A DNA stretch of 64,000 bases from CF-39 sp031404235 (GTDB lineage: Bacteria; Chloroflexota; Limnocylindria; P2-11E): positions 24,058 to 88,057 of the forward strand of contig JANNHF010000143.1 of assembly GCA_031404235.1 (NCBI GenBank), read 5' to 3'. Below, piece after piece: positions 59,310-64,000 of this stretch; position 1 is the stretch's first letter; the number at the start of each line of letters is the position of its first letter. The notes beneath the pieces are model-generated. The model was not told the origin of the DNA. It saw only the letters and a list, made by a program, of their open reading frames with translations, and made no database searches. Both the position numbers and the translations under genes were made by a program.

Positions 59310-60178
59310 GCCGACCTCAGCGCCTCGCGCACGAGGCGCGGAATGTCGCTCGGCGCATTTGCAACGGGGATACCGGCGGCCTCGAACGCCTTCACCTTCG
59401 ATTCCGCGGTGCCCTGATTGCCGGAGACGATCGCGCCCGCGTGGCCCATCCGCTTTCCAGGCGGCGCGGAGCGACCGGCGATGAACGCCACAGCGGGCTT
59501 CTTGGCATTCGCGCGCATGTACTCCGCGGCGCTCTCCTCGGCGCTGCCGCCGATCTCCCCGACGATGACGATCACTTCCGTCGCCGGGTCATCGTTGAGC
59601 AGGCGCACCGCGGCCGGGGTGGGCAGCCCGATGACCGGATCGCCGCCGATTCCGAGGCACGTCGACTGGCCAAGGCCGGCTCGGCTGAGAAGGTCGGCGA
59701 TCTCGTAGGTGAGCGTGCCGCTGCGCGACACGAAGCCCACGGGTCCCGGCGAGAAGTTCTCGGCGGGCATGATCCCGATCTTGCACTCGCCTGGCGTGAT
59801 CGCGCCGGGGCAGTTCGGTCCGATGAGCGTCGTCGCGGAGCGATCGAGGACCGACGCGACCTTCAGCATGTCCTGTATCGGCGTTCCCTCGGTGATCGTG
59901 ATGACGAGGGCCAGCTGCGCGTCGAGCGCCTCGAGCATCGCGTCCATCGCGCCCGAAGCCGGCACGAAGATGATCGACGCATTCGCGCCCGTTTCCGCCT
60001 CCGCGCGCGAGACCGTGTCGAAGATGGGGAAGCCCTCCCGCGTCGTGCCGCCCGCGCCGGGCACCACGCCGCCGACGACCTTCGTGCCGTACTCGCGCAT
60101 GCGCGTCGCGTGGAATGTCCCCTCGCGGCCCATGCCCTGGACGATCACCTTGGTGTTGCGGCCGAGCAGGACGCTCAT
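59306..60178 (-). CDS. sucD: succinate-CoA ligase alpha subunit
   Basis: The 290-residue protein has the CoA-binding Rossmann domain (LLGRNTKVIVQGMGREGTFH), GGVVPGAGGTTREGFPIFD, IGPNCPGAITPGECKIG, GFVSRSGTLTYEIADLL and the phosphohistidine active-site loop around MGHAGAIVSGNQGTAESK. It couples succinyl-CoA hydrolysis to NTP synthesis. It overlaps sucC by four bases (ATGA). Confidence 0.97.
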   Translation of the reverse strand: MSVLLGRNTKVIVQGMGREGTFHATRMREYGTKVVGGVVPGAGGTTREGFPIFDTVSRAEAETGANASIIFVPASGAMDAMLEALDAQLALVITITEGTPIQDMLKVASVLDRSATTLIGPNCPGAITPGECKIGIMPAENFSPGPVGFVSRSGTLTYEIADLLSRAGLGQSTCLGIGGDPVIGLPTPAAVRLLNDDPATEVIVIVGEIGGSAEESAAEYMRANAKKPAVAFIAGRSAPPGKRMGHAGAIVSGNQGTAESKVKAFEAAGIPVANAPSDIPRLVREALRSA

Positions 60179-61329
60179 TTGGACTTGCCCCCCGTTGCGC
60201 CCCGCGCGAGCCTCACCGCTTCGGCCGCCGCCTCGTCCATCGTCGCCTTCGAGACCAGCTTCGCCCCTTCGAGCAGCTTGCGTCCCGCGTCAGCCTCGGT
60301 GCCGGACAGTCGGATCACGAGCGGAACGCTTGGCGGCTGCGTCGTGATGACCGAGAGGATGCCCTTCGCGACCTCGTCCCCGCGCGTGATGCCTCCGAAG
60401 ATGTTGATGAGGACGCTTTTCACCTTCGGGTTCGCGAGCACGATCTCGAGCGCCGACCGCACCACCGATTCCTTCGCGCCGCCGCCGACGTCGAGGAAGT
60501 TCGCGGCATGTCCGCCGGCATTCAGGACCGCGTCGAGCGTCGCCATGACCAGCCCGGCCCCATTGCCGATGATCCCCACGTCTCCGTCGAGCTGGACGAA
60601 GCTGAAGCCGAGCGCGCGGGCGCGCTCCTCGACCTCCTCGTCGGGGGACACCTCCTTCCAGTCGCGCAGCTCCGTCTGTCGGAACAGCGCGTTGTCGTCC
60701 ATGTCGAGCTTCGCGTCGCCTGCGAGCACGGAGCCGTCGGTCTGGATGAACAGTGGGTTGATCTCGACGAGCATCGCGTCGGTGCGCGCGTAGACGCCGT
60801 ACAACCGGGTCGCGATATCAGCGACGGCGTTCCGCTGCGCCGCGGGCACACCCGCGTCGAAGCACAACGCGCGCGCTTGGTAGGGAAGGAGTCCCACGAG
60901 CGGATCCGGCCAGCCGCGAGCGATCTTCTCCGGCTCTTTCTCGGCGACCTCTTCGATGTCCATGCCGCCTACGGTCGAGAGCATCACGACCGGGCGACGG
61001 CGGTCGCGATCGAGAGTGATACCCAGATACAGCTCGCTCGCGATCTGCGCGACTCGCTCGACGTACACCTTGCGCACCCGCAGTCCTTTTATCTGCATGT
61101 GCAGGATCGTCGCGGCGTGCTCGCGCGCCTCCGCAGGCGTTTTCGCGACCTTGATGCCGCCCGCCTTGCCGCGGCCGCCGGCATGCACCTGCGCCTTCAC
61201 CACGACGGTGCCACCGAGGGCCCGCGCGGCGGCCTCCGCCTCCTCATGGGTCGTCGCGAGACGACCCTCGGGGACGGGGATGCCGGCGCGAGCGAGCAGC
61301 TGCTTGGCCTGGTACTCGTGGAGCTTCAC
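60175..61329 (-). CDS. sucC: succinate-CoA ligase beta subunit
   Basis: Start GTG at 61329 gives the conserved MKLHEYQAKQLLARAGIPVP. The 384-residue ATP-grasp subunit has VVVKAQVHAGGRGKAGGIKV, VEINPLFIQTDGSVLAGDAK and LDVGGGAKESVVRSALEIVL, with INIFGGITRGDEVA near the C-terminus. With SucD it makes succinate and ATP or GTP in the TCA cycle. A TATCCT box lies 12 bp before the start on this strand. Confidence 0.97.
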   Translation of the reverse strand: MKLHEYQAKQLLARAGIPVPEGRLATTHEEAEAAARALGGTVVVKAQVHAGGRGKAGGIKVAKTPAEAREHAATILHMQIKGLRVRKVYVERVAQIASELYLGITLDRDRRRPVVMLSTVGGMDIEEVAEKEPEKIARGWPDPLVGLLPYQARALCFDAGVPAAQRNAVADIATRLYGVYARTDAMLVEINPLFIQTDGSVLAGDAKLDMDDNALFRQTELRDWKEVSPDEEVEERARALGFSFVQLDGDVGIIGNGAGLVMATLDAVLNAGGHAANFLDVGGGAKESVVRSALEIVLANPKVKSVLINIFGGITRGDEVAKGILSVITTQPPSVPLVIRLSGTEADAGRKLLEGAKLVSKATMDEAAAEAVRLARGATGGKSK

Positions 61330-61358
61330 GGGGTGGACCGAGGATATCGTCGCGCTTC

Positions 61359-61910
61359 GTGAAACGCGTTTCGGTGGTGGGAACGACGGGCAGCGGGAAG
61401 ACGACCTTGGCGCGCTCGCTGGCAGCCATGCTCGGATCTCCGCACATCGAGCTTGACGCGCTGTTTTGGGGACCGCATTGGACGATGGCGGAAACAACCG
61501 TTTTCCGGTCGCGGGTCGCATCGGTCGTTGCCGGTGACGGATGGGTCATCGACGGTGGCTACTCGGTCGTGCGCGACATCATCTGGTCCCGGGCCGACAC
61601 GATCGTGTGGCTTGACTACCCGCTCGCCGTGATCCTTCCCCGCCTGCTCCAAAGGATCGTCGCGCGCATCCGCGACCGCGCCGAACTCTGGCCGGGCACA
61701 GGCAACCGCGAGACGTTCCGAAATGCCTTCTTCTCCCGCGACAACCTCCTTTGGTTCGCGGTCCGCACGCACCGCGGCCGGCGCCGACGGATCAGAGAGA
61801 CCCTTGCACGCCCCGAATTTGCGCGCCTGGTGGTCCATCGCTTCCGCGAGACGCGCGAGGCCGAGGGCTGGCTCCAGGCGCAACGCCGCCTCGTCGCGCC
61901 GCGTATATAG
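61359..61910 (+). CDS. P-loop nucleotide kinase-like protein (adenylate kinase/FlaR-like)
   Basis: The 183-residue protein begins with a beta-strand and Walker A VSVVGTTGSGKTTLARSLAA. It then has HIELDALFWGPHWTM, GDGWVIDGGYSVVRDIIWSR and ADTIVWLDYPLAVILPRLLQ. This matches the AAA-type adenylate kinase-related or DNA-topology-modulation (FlaR) group, which phosphorylates unknown small substrates. The GTG start lies eight bases after TATCGT, without a ribosome-binding site. It is divergent from sucC. Confidence 0.8.
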   Translation: MKRVSVVGTTGSGKTTLARSLAAMLGSPHIELDALFWGPHWTMAETTVFRSRVASVVAGDGWVIDGGYSVVRDIIWSRADTIVWLDYPLAVILPRLLQRIVARIRDRAELWPGTGNRETFRNAFFSRDNLLWFAVRTHRGRRRRIRETLARPEFARLVVHRFRETREAEGWLQAQRRLVAPRI

Positions 61911-61916
61911 GTATCG

Positions 61917-62855
61917 ATGGCGACTCTGACCGCGACGCGCACCACGGCTCTCCCGCGTGCTGAGCTGGGCATCCGGTTCGACTGGCTCGTCACCGCCGCG
62001 AGCGTGTGGCTGCTCGGTGGGCTCTACTGGGACGGCTGGGCCCACGGCTACGGGCTGCCGGATTCCTTCTGGACGATCTGGCACGCCGCGACCCCGGCCG
62101 GCTACCTGGCGGCGGTCGCCGGCGTCGTCGTATTCGGATTCGGTGGTGCGTTCGATATGGCGTGGCACACGGCGTTCGGCATCGAGCTCGGCAGCGATGC
62201 GCTGCTGAGTCCGAGCCATCTCGTGCTCGGCATCGGCATCGCGCTCATCGTGAGCGGTCCGCTGCTCGCCGCCTGGCGCCGCCGCGCGTCGGGTGGACTC
62301 GCGGCGCAGCTTCCGGCGGTGCTCTCGCTCACCGCGCTGTTGTCCTTGTTCACCTTCTTCACGCTGTTCGCCGGTCCGTACTCGGCGGTCATTGGGACCG
62401 GAGCGAAGCCGAGCGAGGCGACGCTCGTGCGGTCACTGCTCGGGATGTATCTCTTCAGCGCGCTCATCGTCGGGTTGGCCGTCGTGGCGCTGCGCCGCGG
62501 CACCCTGCCGCTCGGCTCGCTCACCGTGCTCCTTGGACTCAACGGCGTCGCGATGATCCTCATGCGGGGTCATGCCCCGCTCGACGTGCAGCTCACCTTC
62601 ATGCTCGTCGCGGCGGCGGCGGGTGCGACCGGCGATCTGCTGCTGTGGCGGCTTCGGCCATCGGACTCGCGACCGCTCGAGATGCATGCGTTCGCATTCG
62701 CCCTGCCGGTCGTGTACTTCGCGATCTACCTGACGGTGGTGGTCCTCCGCGTAGGGAGCGGCTGGACGGTGCACGAGCTCACTGGGATGGTCACGCTCTG
62801 CGGCATCGTTGGCCTGCTGATCAGCTTCGTCGCCGCACCGCGCCAGGCCTACTAA
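61917..62855 (+). CDS. multi-pass membrane protein, unknown function
   Basis: The 312-residue protein has about eight hydrophobic segments, with the distinctive motifs WLLGGLYWDGWAHGYGLPDS, FWTIWHAATPAGYLAAVAGV and FDMAWHTAFGIELGSDALLS, SPSHLVLGIGIALIVSG. The His/Trp-rich loops suggest a metal or haem site. I do not recognise the family. The ATG lies seven bases after TATATA (61904-61909), a probable leaderless promoter, and the gene is six bases after the kinase. Confidence 0.75.
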   Translation: MATLTATRTTALPRAELGIRFDWLVTAASVWLLGGLYWDGWAHGYGLPDSFWTIWHAATPAGYLAAVAGVVVFGFGGAFDMAWHTAFGIELGSDALLSPSHLVLGIGIALIVSGPLLAAWRRRASGGLAAQLPAVLSLTALLSLFTFFTLFAGPYSAVIGTGAKPSEATLVRSLLGMYLFSALIVGLAVVALRRGTLPLGSLTVLLGLNGVAMILMRGHAPLDVQLTFMLVAAAAGATGDLLLWRLRPSDSRPLEMHAFAFALPVVYFAIYLTVVVLRVGSGWTVHELTGMVTLCGIVGLLISFVAAPRQAY

Positions 62856-64000
62856 TCGGTGACGTCCACCGCGACGGCGAGGATGCCCTTGCGCGTGAGC
62901 GCGAGACGCACGCCGTGCTCCACGTCGGCCGGTACGCGTCCGCCCAGCGAGCGCAGCACGTCATCTGGTACCGCGCCCCCTTCCGACGACAGCATGTCGG
63001 CGGCGTTGCGCCGCAGGTCCGGGTCCGGCGACGTCAGGTTCCGCGCGATCCGGCGGCCGAACAGGCGCCTTATGTGCCACGCGTTGTAGACATAGACGAG
63101 GGAGAGGCTTGCGCCGACGGCGAGGAGCGTTCTCACACCGAAGAAGCCGAGATCGACGGCGCGCAGACCGAGGATCAGCGAGACGGCGGCGGCCATGTTC
63201 CCGAACGCGTTCACACCCCCGGAGAGGAAGGCGCGGGCGCGTGGACGGATGGCCGCGGAGATCTGGCTGTACACCAGCTCGCTGGCCGGGCGGTGCAGCG
63301 CCGGGATCCAGATCCGTTCCCCAAGCTGCAGGGCGACGCCCGTGACGAGATTGAGGCTCCAGTACGCGGCGGCCGCGTAGGTCCCGAGGAACCACAGGGG
63401 CAGCGCAAAGAGCATCCAGGCGATGCCGATGCGCCGAAGGAGCCCGCTGGTGATGAAGCTCTGGATCGCGAGAGCCACGAGCGACGAGCTGGTGTACACG
63501 GACGCGTACAGCTGGGAGAAGAGGTCCTCGCTGCCCGTGCCCGTCGCCCCCTTTGCCGATTCCGTGTCGAGGCCGAGCAGGTACAGGAAGTTCGCGAACT
63601 GCATGAGGAAGTACCAGAAGAAGACGCCCACGCCGAAGGTGCGCAAGAGAGGGTCTGAAGTGACCGCGCGGTAGCCGTCCGTCGTCTCGCGGATCGTCGC
63701 GTTGATGCCCTGCGGCCGATGCTTGTCCTTGACCTCACCCGAGCGGCCCTCGGGCAGTCCGCGATACAGGAGGAGCGCGACGAAGCACACGAGGAATCCG
63801 ACCGCCTGCGCGCCGATGAAGTTCTCGGCGTGGATGATCGGGGCGATCGCGGCACCGACGACGCCGCCGAGGATCTTCCCGACGAGTACCGAACCAGCGA
63901 AGAAGGGGAACAGCCGCTTCGACTGCTCGGCGTCGTACAGGTTGCCGGCGTAGACCCAGAAGAGGATGTAGATCGTCTCCTTGACGCCGTGCGCGAACAC
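62852..64000 (-). CDS. MFS/NTT-like carrier with a C-terminal helical repeat region, 5' end outside window
   Basis: The frame is open at the right edge, so the N-terminus is missing. The visible 382 residues contain about eight membrane segments, for example FFAGSVLVGKILGGVVGAA, FIGAQAVGFLVCFVALLLY, GVGVFFWYFLMQFANFLYLL and NAFGNMAAAVSLILGL. A soluble tail of about 80 residues follows, with HEAT-like helices (NLTSPDPDLRRNAADMLSSE, VPDDVLRSLGGRVPADVE). The pattern suggests a major-facilitator or nucleotide-transporter-like protein with a regulatory tail. The substrate is unknown. Confidence 0.7.
   Translation of the reverse strand: MFAHGVKETIYILFWVYAGNLYDAEQSKRLFPFFAGSVLVGKILGGVVGAAIAPIIHAENFIGAQAVGFLVCFVALLLYRGLPEGRSGEVKDKHRPQGINATIRETTDGYRAVTSDPLLRTFGVGVFFWYFLMQFANFLYLLGLDTESAKGATGTGSEDLFSQLYASVYTSSSLVALAIQSFITSGLLRRIGIAWMLFALPLWFLGTYAAAAYWSLNLVTGVALQLGERIWIPALHRPASELVYSQISAAIRPRARAFLSGGVNAFGNMAAAVSLILGLRAVDLGFFGVRTLLAVGASLSLVYVYNAWHIRRLFGRRIARNLTSPDPDLRRNAADMLSSEGGAVPDDVLRSLGGRVPADVEHGVRLALTRKGILAVAVDVTD

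Noticed and set aside
62006..63658. A 550-residue plus-strand open frame
   Set aside because: It is a shadow of the membrane protein at 61917 and the MFS-like gene on the other strand, Arg-rich and without family features.
1..64000. CRISPR arrays, insertion sequences, prophage or restriction genes
   Set aside because: No regularly spaced repeats, transposase or integrase motifs, terminal inverted repeats or phage structural genes were seen on reading both strands.

Overview
This is a gene-dense, high-GC bacterial chromosome segment (GC about two thirds by eye) made almost entirely of ordinary core and accessory metabolic genes. I see no phage, insertion sequence, CRISPR array, rRNA or tRNA. 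An HspR-type heat-shock repressor ahead of lon, a zinc-finger-less DnaJ and clpB, a glycosyltransferase/LmbE/acetyltransferase cluster, a stand-alone FchA cyclohydrolase and many apparently leaderless mRNAs fit a Terrabacteria lineage. My best guess is Chloroflexota or a close neighbour phylum. This is an inference, since no rRNA is present to settle it.

Layout. 1-2364: end of a KimA-like potassium importer with a universal stress protein and two RCK/TrkA proteins. 2361-3957: an Hsp70-like ATPase and a small membrane protein on the minus strand. 4043-10596: hspR-lon-cbpA-clpB heat-shock block. 10633-13258: M28 peptidase, small anchored protein, methyltransferase, dtd. 13300-14938: a short secreted peptide gene divergent from an XRE-TPR regulator. 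14974-24179: PolX, acylphosphatase, purH, the LmbE/glycosyltransferase/acetyltransferase operon, glycerate kinase and GlpX. 24238-25647: a second XRE-TPR regulator followed at once by a 26-residue peptide gene. 25644-30199: one-carbon block, with folD-fchA divergent from a SAM-I riboswitch that leads metF and two MetE-like genes. 30222-34342: M20 peptidase, HIT, DEAD helicase, site-2 protease. 34372-40249: molybdenum block (moeA-moaC-mogA-psuG divergent from an HTH-Mop regulator and modABC). 40380-41591: decayed signalling genes around a PadR/degenerate-GGDEF protein. 41707-49695: membrane protein, rho, twin M20 amidohydrolases, lipoproteins, citrate synthase. 49758-55545: a structured leader before an Ig-like surface protein, then NptA, DUF72, methyltransferase, DUF1761 and an antiporter. 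55601-64000: a DUF3048 protein, FAD oxidoreductase, sucCD, P-loop kinase, membrane protein and a truncated MFS carrier.

The most interesting signals are these. (1) Two XRE-TPR regulators are each paired with a tiny secreted-peptide gene, one downstream (PlcR/PapR-like) and one divergent (Rgg/SHP-like), which suggests undescribed peptide signalling of RRNPP type. (2) The FolD has lost its cyclohydrolase lysine and glutamine and shares an operon with FchA, which would supply that step. (3) A zinc-site-less MetE paralogue is translationally coupled to a zinc-site-bearing one under a SAM-I riboswitch. (4) An unclassified structured 5' leader with its own promoter precedes a surface protein. (5) A recurring TANNNT box 6-8 nt before start codons implies widespread leaderless translation, and a few genes appear to start with CTG or ATA overlapping the previous stop.
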